From positions 1-61,401 of the forward strand of contig JAAYZQ010000166.1 in NCBI GenBank assembly GCA_012514775.1: DNA of 61,401 bases, written 5' to 3'. Within the stretch, counting starts at the first letter, position 1. Every line of letters begins with the position of its first letter. The position numbers and the translations under genes are program-made. The notes under the pieces are model-generated. The model made no database searches, was not told the origin of the DNA, and saw nothing but the letters and a program-made list of their open reading frames with translations. Shown one piece after another: positions 45,737 through 54,074 of the stretch. This DNA comes from Anaerolineaceae bacterium. GTDB taxonomy: Bacteria; Chloroflexota; Anaerolineae; JAAYZQ01.

Positions 45737-46579
45737 ATGTGGGCCGAGTTCAAGCATACCCTTCGCCGCATGCGCGGCCAGATCATCGGTTGGTCCATCG
45801 GTGTCGGCCTCTATAGCCTCCTGATGGTTTTCCTGTATCCCACGGTCACCGGCATCGAAGACCTGACCGCGTTGTACGGGAGCTTTCCCGAGGAGATGAT
45901 GGTCTTCTTTGGCGACATCATGATGCTGAACACGCCCAGGGGATACCTGGACACCTACTTTTTCTCCTACATGCAGATCATCATCGGCATTCTGGCCATC
46001 AGCACCGGGGCCAGCATGGTGACCAGCGACGAGGAAAAGGGCATCCTGGACTTGATCCTGGCCCACCCGGTGAGCCGCACGGCGCTGTTCTGGGGGCGCC
46101 TGTTGGGCCTGGCAGTAGTGCTCTTGATCGTCCTCCTGGTCGGCTGGTTGTGCTGGGCCATCCCGGCGGAGCAGGTGGAGCTGGGCCTGAGCTGGATCGA
46201 GCTGCTGCGACCGTTCCTGCCGCTCTTTGCCGTGCTCTTGCTCTTTGGCACCATTGCCCTGTTTCTGAGCATGCTGCTGCCGGCCGGGCGCATGGCCGGG
46301 ATGTTGACCGGGGCGTTGCTCGTCGGCAATTTCCTGCTGGCTGGCCTATCCCAGATCAGCGAGGACCTGGAGCCGGCCATGGACCTGACGCCCCTGGCCT
46401 ATTACCAGGGTGGGCAGGCCGTGGAGGGCCTGAACTGGGGCTGGCTGGCAGGACTGCTGGCCGCCGGCCTGGTGCTCGCCCTGGCCGCCTGGCTGCTCTT
46501 TCGCCGGCGCGACATCCGCGTTGGCGGCGAGCGCACCTGGAAGCTACCGCGCCTGATTCCCCGGCGAGCCCGGAGCTGA
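45737..46579 (+). CDS. ABC-2 type exporter permease
   Basis: The 280-aa protein has six predicted membrane helices (near 18-36, 72-92, 120-142, 150-185, 190-215 and 235-258). The conserved segment MVTSDEEKGILDLILAHPVSR lies between helices 2 and 3, typical of ABC-2 permeases. It partners the ATPase immediately upstream. Confidence 0.9.
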   Translation: MWAEFKHTLRRMRGQIIGWSIGVGLYSLLMVFLYPTVTGIEDLTALYGSFPEEMMVFFGDIMMLNTPRGYLDTYFFSYMQIIIGILAISTGASMVTSDEEKGILDLILAHPVSRTALFWGRLLGLAVVLLIVLLVGWLCWAIPAEQVELGLSWIELLRPFLPLFAVLLLFGTIALFLSMLLPAGRMAGMLTGALLVGNFLLAGLSQISEDLEPAMDLTPLAYYQGGQAVEGLNWGWLAGLLAAGLVLALAAWLLFRRRDIRVGGERTWKLPRLIPRRARS

Positions 46580-46611
46580 ATCGGCGAATTGTACAGCATC
46601 GGAGTCGTCCC

Positions 46612-47439
46612 GTGAACAACAGTGACAACGGATGGGCTATCAACACCGAGGCGCTCACGCGCCAGTTCGGCAAGCTCACAGCCGTCGACCATCTCGATCT
46701 GAACGTGCCGCGCGGCGTCATCTTTGGGTTCCTGGGTCCCAACGGAGCAGGCAAGTCGACGACCATCAACATGCTCGTCGGGCTGCTCCGGCCCACATCG
46801 GGCAGGGCGAGGGTCGCCGGATTCGACGTCCAGGCGGAGCCGCTGGAGGTCAAGCGGCGCATCGGCGTCGTGCCCGAGGGCCTGAGCATGTACGAGCGAC
46901 TGACGGCATTCGAGCAGGTGGAGCTGGTGGGCCGGCTGCACGGCCTGGACCGCCAGGTGCTCGACAGGCGCATACCGCCCCTCCTGGAGATGCTGGACCT
47001 GCACGACAGCGCCGACAAGATGATCCTGGACTATTCGGCCGGCATGCGCAAGAAGACGGCCATGGCGGCTGCCCTTATCCACGCCCCTGAGGTCCTCTTC
47101 CTGGACGAGCCCTTCGAGAGCGTGGATCCCATCTCGACGCGGGCCATCAAGAATATCCTGCGCGACATGGTGACGCAGCGAGGCACGACGGTCTTTTTCT
47201 CCACCCACGTCATGGAGCTGGCCGAGCGCTTTTGCGACCAGGTGGGCATCTTGAACAAGGGCACGCTGGTGGCCACGGGCAGCATCCCCGAGCTGCGTCA
47301 GCGGGCCGGGCTGCCCGAGGAGGCCCCCCTGGAGGACGTATTCTTGCACAGCGTTCAGGCCGAGGCAGCCGGCCTGCCGGACCAGGATCTCCTGGCCTGG
47401 CTGACGGGCCACGACGACGGGGCACCGGCTGGCGCGTGA
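46612..47439 (+). CDS. ABC exporter ATPase (second)
   Basis: The 275-aa ATPase has Walker A GPNGAGKSTT, a divergent signature DYSAGMRKKTAMA, Walker B VLFLDEPFESVDPIS and H-loop FFSTHVMEL. The start is GTG 46612 (GGAG eight bases upstream); the longer open frame overlaps the permease and is not credible. It pairs with the large permease that follows. Glu replaces the usual Thr/Ser-Gly-Leu in the D-loop region (EPFESVDP). Confidence 0.9.
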   Translation: MNNSDNGWAINTEALTRQFGKLTAVDHLDLNVPRGVIFGFLGPNGAGKSTTINMLVGLLRPTSGRARVAGFDVQAEPLEVKRRIGVVPEGLSMYERLTAFEQVELVGRLHGLDRQVLDRRIPPLLEMLDLHDSADKMILDYSAGMRKKTAMAAALIHAPEVLFLDEPFESVDPISTRAIKNILRDMVTQRGTTVFFSTHVMELAERFCDQVGILNKGTLVATGSIPELRQRAGLPEEAPLEDVFLHSVQAEAAGLPDQDLLAWLTGHDDGAPAGA

Positions 47440-47461
47440 CAGGTTGAGGGGGATAGGGGCG

Positions 47462-49162
47462 ATGCTAGCCGACGTCAAAACCTTGCTCTGGCTCCAGGGA
47501 CGCCTGGTCCGGTCCATGTTCCGCAGCCGCCGGCTGCACGTCTGGGCGCAATTGGGCCGGGCCCTGCTCATGCTCCTGCTCCTGGCCATGACCCTGCCCC
47601 TCTTTTTCGGCATGGGCCTGGCCCTCGGCTGGGGCGTGACCCGGCTTTCCCCCGACGGAGCGCTGGAGCTGCTCCTCATCGTCAACAGCGCCATGCTCTT
47701 TTTCTGGCTGCTGCTGCCCGCCTCCTACAACAGCGAAATCATGGAGCGTTTCGAGCTGTCGAGGCTCTTTGTCCACCCCGTCCGCTTTCCCAGCCTGGTG
47801 ACAGGCAGCATCGTGGTGTCGCTCCTGAGCTATACCGGGCTGTGGTCGCTTCTCATCCTGCTGGGCGAGATCGCCGGCCTCGCCTGGCACAAGCCCCTGG
47901 CCCTGCCTCTGATCCTGGTGGGGGCCGTGCCCACCTTTGCCATCCTGGTGCTGGGCGGCCGTCTCATGGACGATCTGCTGGACCTGGTAGCCGACGACCG
48001 GCGCCTGCGCGGGCTGCTGCTCTTTCTCACGAGCATGCCCCTCATGCTCATCATCTTTGGCAATTACTACATCCAGGTGTTGGTCACGAATCCCGACACC
48101 TTGCTGCGGGTATTGGAACCGTGGGTGGGCGACATGCCCTCCGTGGAAGGCCTGGCCGTCAGCCAGGCCATCGACCTGATCCTCACCCACCTGCGCCCGT
48201 CGCGGTTGCTGTTGTGGCTTCCGCCGGGCTGGGGCACGGCGGCCATGGCCGCGCCGGTGACGGGACAGTGGGCCACGGGACTAGGTTTCCTGGTGTTGTC
48301 CCTTGCCTTTAGCGGGCTGCTCCTGTGGATCCACGCCGCCGTGACACGGCGCATGATGCAGGGCGCGGCCCTGCGCATCGGCACCGAGCGGGTTCGCAGC
48401 CGCCGCTGGAGGCGGCAGATGCCCGGGCCGGCGGCATTCTGGGCGCTCTGGAGCAAGGACTGGTATTATCTGCGGCGCAGCCCGATCACACCCCGCGCCC
48501 TTTTGTCCACGCCCATCATCGCCGTGGCCTTTGGCTTTGGCCTGTGGCAGATGAGCAGCATTCTTCCGCCCGAGTCGCCCTTACGCGCGGCCATCCCCCT
48601 GGTCGCAGGGGCGCTGGTGCTGGTGTCGGCCAACCTGGGCACCTCGACGCTGGCGGCCGATTACCTGGGCACCATTGATCGCGAGGGATTGGCCGGCCTG
48701 CTCCTGACCCCGGTCGACCGGCGGCTTGTCCTGCTATCGTCGACGTCCGTGACCCTCCTGCTGGGCATGGCCCAGAGCCTCGTCCTGCTCGTGGCCGTGG
48801 CCATCTTTACCGGATCGTGGATCGTGCTTCCCTGGGGGCTGTATTTCGCCCTCTGCCTGCACTTTGGCACCATGCCCCTGTATCACCTGTCGTCCATCCT
48901 TGCTCCTTACCGGGCGCCGCTCCAGGCCTGGGGCGGGAAAGGGGGCAACCTCGGCGTCTTTATCGCGTGGACGGTGGGCACGCCGCCCATCGTGGCGCTC
49001 TTTGTCCTGCCAGCCCTGCTGTGGCCCCCAGCGCAGATCGTTACCCTGCCCCTGGCCGCGGTGTATGCCTTCGGACTCTATGCCCTCACGTTAAAGCCGA
49101 TCGCTACCCTCATGGACCGGCGCACTCACCAGATTCTGGAAGCCGTTACCGAAGAGAGCTGA
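47462..49162 (+). CDS. large ABC exporter membrane protein
   Basis: The 566-aa protein has about twelve membrane helices in two groups separated by a hydrophilic segment near 290-330, suggesting a fused pair of permease halves. ATG 47462 (AGGGGG upstream) is chosen over TTG 47444. It resembles bacterial ABC-2-like exporters of unknown substrate. It ends the operon; no hairpin-plus-U terminator follows. Confidence 0.8.
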   Translation: MLADVKTLLWLQGRLVRSMFRSRRLHVWAQLGRALLMLLLLAMTLPLFFGMGLALGWGVTRLSPDGALELLLIVNSAMLFFWLLLPASYNSEIMERFELSRLFVHPVRFPSLVTGSIVVSLLSYTGLWSLLILLGEIAGLAWHKPLALPLILVGAVPTFAILVLGGRLMDDLLDLVADDRRLRGLLLFLTSMPLMLIIFGNYYIQVLVTNPDTLLRVLEPWVGDMPSVEGLAVSQAIDLILTHLRPSRLLLWLPPGWGTAAMAAPVTGQWATGLGFLVLSLAFSGLLLWIHAAVTRRMMQGAALRIGTERVRSRRWRRQMPGPAAFWALWSKDWYYLRRSPITPRALLSTPIIAVAFGFGLWQMSSILPPESPLRAAIPLVAGALVLVSANLGTSTLAADYLGTIDREGLAGLLLTPVDRRLVLLSSTSVTLLLGMAQSLVLLVAVAIFTGSWIVLPWGLYFALCLHFGTMPLYHLSSILAPYRAPLQAWGGKGGNLGVFIAWTVGTPPIVALFVLPALLWPPAQIVTLPLAAVYAFGLYALTLKPIATLMDRRTHQILEAVTEES

Positions 49163-49266
49163 GTCCCGGCCCGCACAACTGGTCGCCATCCTCCCACGGC
49201 CACCCCTGGATCGTCCGGGGCGGTGGCCGGCCTGAGGGATGCCCCTCGAATCACGCCAGGCGCAAT

Positions 49267-49295
49267 TTGACATCCCAACGACCCTGTGCTATCAT
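49267..49295 (+). promoter_or_regulatory. promoter of the AOR/PEP-enzyme cluster
   Basis: TTGACA (49267-49272), 17 nt, TATCAT (49290-49295). Eleven of twelve positions match. The transcription start would fall inside the heptad repeats. Confidence 0.8.
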
Positions 49296-49296
49296 T

Positions 49297-49322
49297 CGAT
49301 TGTCGATTTTCGATTATCGATA
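49297..49322. repeat. four CGATT heptad repeats at the transcription start
   Basis: CGATT recurs at 49297, 49304, 49311 and, as CGATA, 49318, giving an exact 7-bp period. Each neighbouring pair also makes a TCGA-N3-TCGA palindrome. The location just after the -10 box suits a repressor site; the GntR regulator of this cluster is a candidate binder. Confidence 0.6.
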
Positions 49323-49464
49323 CTCCACACTTGAACCACTGAAGCCGATGTGGACTCGGAGAAAGGAGGCGTGAACCAGGCGATTGGAAGTCTGTCCTCT
49401 CACTCCGGTTGCGTACGTGATCGTGCAGCAAACCAAGGTTCAGTAAAACAAAGGAGGTTTTCCT

Positions 49465-51162
49465 GTGGCTGATCCGAACGAGGTCCTCGGCACATTTTTC
49501 GGTGATGAGACGTTCCCCATCGAGTGGGAGTCGGAGGAGGAAAAGAGCCTCTTCTGGTTCGTGGATGACAATCACTGCCCACGCCCCATTTCTCCCATGT
49601 ATTGGAGCCTGGACGGCTGGTGGGGGCCGACGCTGGACTACATGTACCGGCGTTTTGGCTTCCCCATCGGCAAGGCCTGGATCGGCAAGCGGGTCAACGG
49701 CTACCTCTACACGGCCATTGTCCCCCGCGAGGCCGAGTCGGCGTCGATGTTGGGTCCTTACTACGGCTGGATCATGCCCACCTACGCGTCCAAGTTCCTG
49801 GACTGGTGGAACGAGCGCTACCTTCCCGAGATCGAGCGCAATTTCGAGTACCTGGACAATTTTCCCACCGAAGAGGCCTCGCTCCAGGAGCTGATGGTCT
49901 TCCTGGAGGAGGCTATCGACATCCAGGAGCGCCATTTCCGTCTGCACTGGATCCTGAACCTGGCCCAGTTCCAGTCGTCGCTGGACCTGCAAGCGGCGGT
50001 GGGCGAGGTCGTCGGCCAGGTCGATCCGGCCCTCATCGGCCGCATCCTCATCTCTATCAAGGACCGCAACTGGGACAGCCTGGGAGCACTGTGGAAGCTG
50101 AAAGAGCAGGTCAAGGCTGACCCCGAGCTGAACGCGATCTTTGAGGCCGGCGAGACCGCGGGGGCCATCATCCCGCAACTGCAAAAGTCGGCCAGGGGCC
50201 AGGATTTCCTGGCCGGCGTGGAGGCCTACAACAAGGAGTTTGGCGTCAAGCCCTCCATGTACACCCACGAGTACACCAACAAGCTCTGGGTCGAAGATTC
50301 GGCCCCGGCCGTGGAGACCATCAAGGGCTATCTGGCCGCCGACTATGACTTTCCGACAGAGTACAACCGGATGAAGGGCGACCACGAAGCGGCCATTGCC
50401 GAGCTGAAGGCGATGGTGCCGCCCACCGCCACGCCGGAGCAGTGCGACAAGCTGGACAAGGCCATCGAGGTGGCCACACGCATGATGCCCCTCACCCCCG
50501 ACCACCACTTTTACATGGACCAGGGCACCTTTGCACGCATGCGCCTCGTCCTGCTTGCCATCGGGCGGCGGATGGTCAAGGAGGGACTGCTGCGCGATCC
50601 GGAAGACATCATGTTCCTGGAATACGACCAACTGCGCGCCTACGTGGGCAACCCGACGGGCTATGACGGCCAGGCCATCATCAAAGAAGCCCGCCGCGCC
50701 TGGGACAAGGCCCACCGCATCCACCCGCGCGACTGGGTGGGCACCGTGACCCGCTGGTCGATGTACGAAGAGATCTATCACACGCTGTGGGGTTGGCCCG
50801 AGCGCTGGGAGCGCGAGCAGGCGGGCGAGAAGGCCATCGCCGGCATCATCAAGGGCCTGCCGGCCGCGGCCGGCGTGGCGGAGGGCACGGCCAAGGTGGT
50901 GACCGGCCCCGAAGAGTTCAACGATGTCCAGCGCGGCGACATCCTGGTGTGCAGGATGACCAACCCGGCCTGGGTGGTGCTCTTTAGCAAGATCAAGGGC
51001 GTCGTCACCGACGCCGGCGGCGTCTTGAGCCACACGGCGGTGGTGGCCCGCGAGTTTGGCCTGCCGGCGGTGGTCGGCAGCGCCGATGCGACGGTTCGAA
51101 TCAAGTCTGGCGACCGTGTCCGCGTCAACGGAAACACCGGCATTGTGGAGATCCTCAACTGA
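49465..51162 (+). CDS. PEP-utilizing phosphohistidine (swivel) domain enzyme, phenylphosphate-synthase subunit 1-like
   Basis: The 565-aa protein has a large alpha-helical N-terminal part of about 440 residues without obvious motifs. It ends in a classic PEP-utilizer mobile domain (~470-565): GLPAAAGVAEGTAKVV, GDILVCRMTNPAWVVLF, and the active-site block AGGVLSHTAVVAREFGLPAVVG with His523 as phospho-carrier. It lacks an ATP-binding domain; that is encoded separately at 56435-57403. This division mirrors phenylphosphate synthase proteins 1 and 2 of phenol-degrading Thauera, where His is phosphorylated by ATP and passes phosphate to the substrate. The phosphate acceptor here is unknown. GTG 49465 follows AAGGAGG. 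Confidence 0.8.
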   Translation: MADPNEVLGTFFGDETFPIEWESEEEKSLFWFVDDNHCPRPISPMYWSLDGWWGPTLDYMYRRFGFPIGKAWIGKRVNGYLYTAIVPREAESASMLGPYYGWIMPTYASKFLDWWNERYLPEIERNFEYLDNFPTEEASLQELMVFLEEAIDIQERHFRLHWILNLAQFQSSLDLQAAVGEVVGQVDPALIGRILISIKDRNWDSLGALWKLKEQVKADPELNAIFEAGETAGAIIPQLQKSARGQDFLAGVEAYNKEFGVKPSMYTHEYTNKLWVEDSAPAVETIKGYLAADYDFPTEYNRMKGDHEAAIAELKAMVPPTATPEQCDKLDKAIEVATRMMPLTPDHHFYMDQGTFARMRLVLLAIGRRMVKEGLLRDPEDIMFLEYDQLRAYVGNPTGYDGQAIIKEARRAWDKAHRIHPRDWVGTVTRWSMYEEIYHTLWGWPERWEREQAGEKAIAGIIKGLPAAAGVAEGTAKVVTGPEEFNDVQRGDILVCRMTNPAWVVLFSKIKGVVTDAGGVLSHTAVVAREFGLPAVVGSADATVRIKSGDRVRVNGNTGIVEILN

Positions 51163-51188
51163 GGATCGGGACCGGCCGCGAAGTGAGT

Positions 51189-51324
51189 GTGGGTCTGGGG
51201 GATGTCGGGGTAGCTGCCAGGTTGGCCAGGACATCGCAGGCTCGGGCCAGCAAAACATGGCGCCGGATGAGGCCCTGCTGGCCTGTGTCCATGGGTCTTT
51301 CCCCTGGGCACCCCCCAGACCTAC
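51189..51324 (+). ncRNA. candidate riboswitch: four-way-junction RNA in the leader of the AOR gene
   Basis: P1 pairs 51189-51201 with 51312-51324 (13 bp, one G-U). P2 pairs 51202-51206 with 51230-51234 and continues as 51214-51219 with 51223-51229 (one bulge). P3 pairs 51245-51252 with 51276-51283 (8 bp). P4 pairs 51285-51295 with 51301-51311 (10 of 11, 5-nt loop). P2 starts at the base after P1, and P4 ends at the base before P1 closes. Downstream, CTACC (51324-51328) can pair with GGTAG (51367-51371), overlapping the GGAGG ribosome site around a 6-bp hairpin (51335-51352). A Mo/W-cofactor (Moco/Tuco) class is a natural guess but not shown. Confidence 0.6.
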
Positions 51325-51375
51325 TACCGGCATCGCCGAGCGCCCGCTCGGCCGTCCCGGACTGGAGGTAGAGTG

Positions 51376-53265
51376 ATGGCCGACCAAGGCCCATACACTG
51401 GCACAGTGCTGCGCGTCAACCTGACAGACGGCTCCATCGAACGGGAGTCCCTGGATACCAGGCTGGCGCGGGACTATATCGGGGGGCGGGGGTACACCTC
51501 GCGTATGCAGTACGATCTGATCCCGGTGAACGTGGATCCCCTGGGCCCGGAGAACGTCTTGCTCTTTGCTCCCGGCGCCCTGACGGGCACGTCGGCACCG
51601 TCGGCTGCCCGTTTCGTGGTGGCCGGCCGGTCTCCTCTGACCGGTATCTTTGGCGACGCCAACAGCGGCGGCTATTTCGGGCCGATGCTGAAGCGGGCCG
51701 GCTACAGCCTGCTGATCATCACAGGCCAGTCGCCCAGGCCGGTTTACCTGCGCATCGACGACGACCAGGTAGAACTGCGCGATGCCCAGCACCTGTGGGG
51801 CAAAGAGGTCCACGAAGCGACGGACATTATCAACCAGACCGAGGGCAAGGGGTTCCGCGTGGCCACCATCGGGCCGGCGGGCGAGAACCTGGTCCGTATC
51901 GCAGGCGTAATGGCCGACAAGGAGCACGCAGCGGGTCGCACGGGGCTTGGCGCCGTCATGGGCTCGAAGAAGCTCAAGGCCATCGCCGTGCGCACGCGGC
52001 GCAGCTTTCCGTACTATGACGAAGCCGCCTTCAAGGCGCTGGCCGGTGAGCTGCGCACCATCGAGGACAACGACCGGCGCGCCCTTCAGTTCCGCAAGGT
52101 GGGCACGCTGGGCACCCTCATCGAGCACCACAGCGCCCTGGGCGGGCTGAACACCCGCAACTACCAGACCGGCGTCTTTGAGGGGAAGGAAAAGATCGAC
52201 CACGAAGCGCTGGTAGAGGGGGGATACCTGGTGCGCACCATCGGCTGCTACCAGTGCACCCTCAAGTGCGACCGGCTGACCCGGGTGACCGAGGGCGAGT
52301 ACGCCGGCACCGAGGTTGGCGGACCGGAATACAACACGGCCGCGTCGCTGGGCTCCAGCCTGGGCATCGACTATTTGCCCGCCATCCTCAAGGGCAACGA
52401 CCTGGCGAACCGCTATGGTCTCGATACCCTGGACCTGGGCGGGGTGATCGCCTTTGCCATGGAGCTGTACCAGCGCGGCCTGCTCACCAAGGAGGAGGCC
52501 GACGGGCTGGAGCTGGAATGGGGCAACCATCGCGCCGCGCTGGAGCTGATGCGGCGCATCGCCTTCCGCGAGGGCGCCTTCGCGGACCTGCTGGCCAACG
52601 GCGTGCGCGCTGCTGCCGAGGAGATCGGGCGCGGAGCAGAGCGTTACGCGGTTCACGTCAAGGGCATGACCCCCTGCGCCCTGGACGCCCGGGCGGTCAA
52701 GGTCTATAACTTTCGCTTCGCGGTCTCGCCGCGCGGCGCCGACCACCTGCGCATCTCGGCGCCCGGTGGCTACACGCTGGACCAGTTGCCCATGCCCGAG
52801 GCGGCAGCAAAGCTGGCCTACTGGCAGAGCGTGGTCACCATCCCCGACCTGATGGGCGTCTGCAAGTTCGCCTACACCTATTACACCGAGACCCCGGCAA
52901 AGTCCTTGTATCGTACCCTGGAGGTCATCCCCAAGCTGTATCACGCGGCGACCGGCTTTGAGCTTACCGGCGACGAGCTCATGCACACGGCCACGCGCAT
53001 CAACGATCTGGAGCGCGCCCACAACAACCGCCTCGGCCTGACGGCCAAAGACGACACGCTGCCGCCGCGTTTTACCGAGGATCCCATGCCCGAGGGTCCG
53101 GCCAAGGGCAAGGTGTACGATATCCTGGAGCCGTTCAAAAAAGCCTGGTACACGGTGCAGGGTTGGAACCCCGAGACCGGCATCCCCCGCCGCGAGCGAC
53201 TGGAGAGCCTGGGCCTGGGTGACGTCGCCGACGACCTGGAGAAGCATGGCATCGACATTTCATAG
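51376..53265 (+). CDS. aldehyde:ferredoxin oxidoreductase family tungsten/molybdenum enzyme
   Basis: The 629-aa AOR-family enzyme oxidises aldehydes to acids (or the reverse) with a W/Mo-bis-pyranopterin and one Fe4S4 cluster. The cluster ligands are visible: C291-x2-C294-x3-C298 (GCYQCTLKC) and C496 (DLMGVCKF). N-terminal pterin contacts GGRGYTSRM and GGYFGPMLKRAGY are present, as is GPAGENLVRIAGVMADKEHAAGRTGLGAVMGSKKLKA. ATG 51376 is chosen; GTG 51373 is an equal alternative. It is preceded by the structured RNA and followed by genes including a MoaD-like protein. The substrate cannot be named. Confidence 0.92.
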   Translation: MADQGPYTGTVLRVNLTDGSIERESLDTRLARDYIGGRGYTSRMQYDLIPVNVDPLGPENVLLFAPGALTGTSAPSAARFVVAGRSPLTGIFGDANSGGYFGPMLKRAGYSLLIITGQSPRPVYLRIDDDQVELRDAQHLWGKEVHEATDIINQTEGKGFRVATIGPAGENLVRIAGVMADKEHAAGRTGLGAVMGSKKLKAIAVRTRRSFPYYDEAAFKALAGELRTIEDNDRRALQFRKVGTLGTLIEHHSALGGLNTRNYQTGVFEGKEKIDHEALVEGGYLVRTIGCYQCTLKCDRLTRVTEGEYAGTEVGGPEYNTAASLGSSLGIDYLPAILKGNDLANRYGLDTLDLGGVIAFAMELYQRGLLTKEEADGLELEWGNHRAALELMRRIAFREGAFADLLANGVRAAAEEIGRGAERYAVHVKGMTPCALDARAVKVYNFRFAVSPRGADHLRISAPGGYTLDQLPMPEAAAKLAYWQSVVTIPDLMGVCKFAYTYYTETPAKSLYRTLEVIPKLYHAATGFELTGDELMHTATRINDLERAHNNRLGLTAKDDTLPPRFTEDPMPEGPAKGKVYDILEPFKKAWYTVQGWNPETGIPRRERLESLGLGDVADDLEKHGIDIS

Positions 53266-53340
53266 TCCTGCGGCGGGACCCAAGCTGTGTGGCGTGGGTC
53301 CCGGCCGAGACCTAGATCCCAGTGCCTGGAGGAATGAACA

Positions 53341-54060
53341 ATGACAAAACTGATCGACCTGAGCATGGAAGTCAGCGCCGATATGGTGGTCTTTCCCCGT
53401 GTCGCTCCGCCCATCATGGCCATGCTCGAGAGCTGGGAGGAATTCGCCACCAACATTGGGGCGGCCCAATACGGCGCCACGTGGCTCACGGCCCATTACG
53501 TCGTCGTCCTGGGCGACCACGTCGGCACCCACGTCGACTCGTTAAAGCACATACGCCCGGACGCACCGGGTCCGGCCGGCATCCCGCTGGAGTACTGCTA
53601 CGGAGACGGTGTAATCTTGGACTTTTCCGATAAGCCCATCGGCTATGGCATCACCGTCGCCGATTGCCAGGAGGAGCTGGCCCGCATCGACTACACCCTC
53701 AAGCCGTTGGACATCGTCCTGGTCAAGACGGGCGCCTCGCGCTACAACACCGAGCAGCGATACCTGACCGAGCACTGCGGCATGACGGGTGAATCAACCG
53801 AGTGGCTCATCGACCAGGGCATCAAGATGACGGGCATCGACGCGCCCACCTGGGATCGCCCGGTCAAGTCGATGTTCGAGACCAAGGAGTTCTGGCCGGG
53901 GCACGAGGTCATGCTCCACCGGGAGTACTATCACCTGGAGAACCTCGCCAACCTCGACGCCATCCCCCGGCCCTTTGGCTTCAAGGTGTCGGTTCTGCCC
54001 ATCAAGTGGAAAACGACCACCGCCGCGCCGGTGCGGGCCGTCGCCATCCTGGAAGACTAG
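53341..54060 (+). CDS. cyclase-family (kynurenine formamidase-like) metal hydrolase
   Basis: The 239-aa protein carries the metal-binding signature of the family, LGDHVGTHVDSLKH (His60, His64, Asp66, His70), with further typical segments LKPLDIVLVKTG and KMTGIDAPTWDRP. Members hydrolyse formamides, cyclic imides or ring ketones, for example in isatin or polyketide metabolism. In this cluster it may open a ring or hydrolyse an amide made or used by the AOR. ATG 53341 follows GGAGG. Confidence 0.9.
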   Translation: MTKLIDLSMEVSADMVVFPRVAPPIMAMLESWEEFATNIGAAQYGATWLTAHYVVVLGDHVGTHVDSLKHIRPDAPGPAGIPLEYCYGDGVILDFSDKPIGYGITVADCQEELARIDYTLKPLDIVLVKTGASRYNTEQRYLTEHCGMTGESTEWLIDQGIKMTGIDAPTWDRPVKSMFETKEFWPGHEVMLHREYYHLENLANLDAIPRPFGFKVSVLPIKWKTTTAAPVRAVAILED

Positions 54061-54074
54061 GAGCACCGTACGCC

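Larger units (their letters stand above)
49163..49464 (+). other. 302-nt intergenic region and leader ahead of the AOR/PEP cluster
   Basis: It holds a near-consensus promoter (49267-49295), a 7-bp repeat array (49297-49322) and a leader of about 160 nt. In the leader, TGAACC (49372-49377) can pair with GGTTCA (49437-49442), and AAGGAGG occurs twice (near 49364 and 49451). A 33-codon frame (49371-49472) overlaps the next start by 8 nt, but its spacing to AGGAGG is too short to accept it. Nothing is visible in 49163-49260. Confidence 0.5.

Noticed and set aside
49371..49472. 33-aa upstream ORF overlapping the PEP-enzyme start
   Set aside because: AGGAGG is only one base from its GTG, too close for good initiation, and the peptide has no feature. 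It is left as a note in the leader.
49126..53247. 1373-codon open frame on the minus strand
   Set aside because: It lies antisense to the PEP-enzyme and AOR genes, which have clear family motifs. It is a GC-driven shadow with His/Leu/Gly-rich composition and no recognisable domain.
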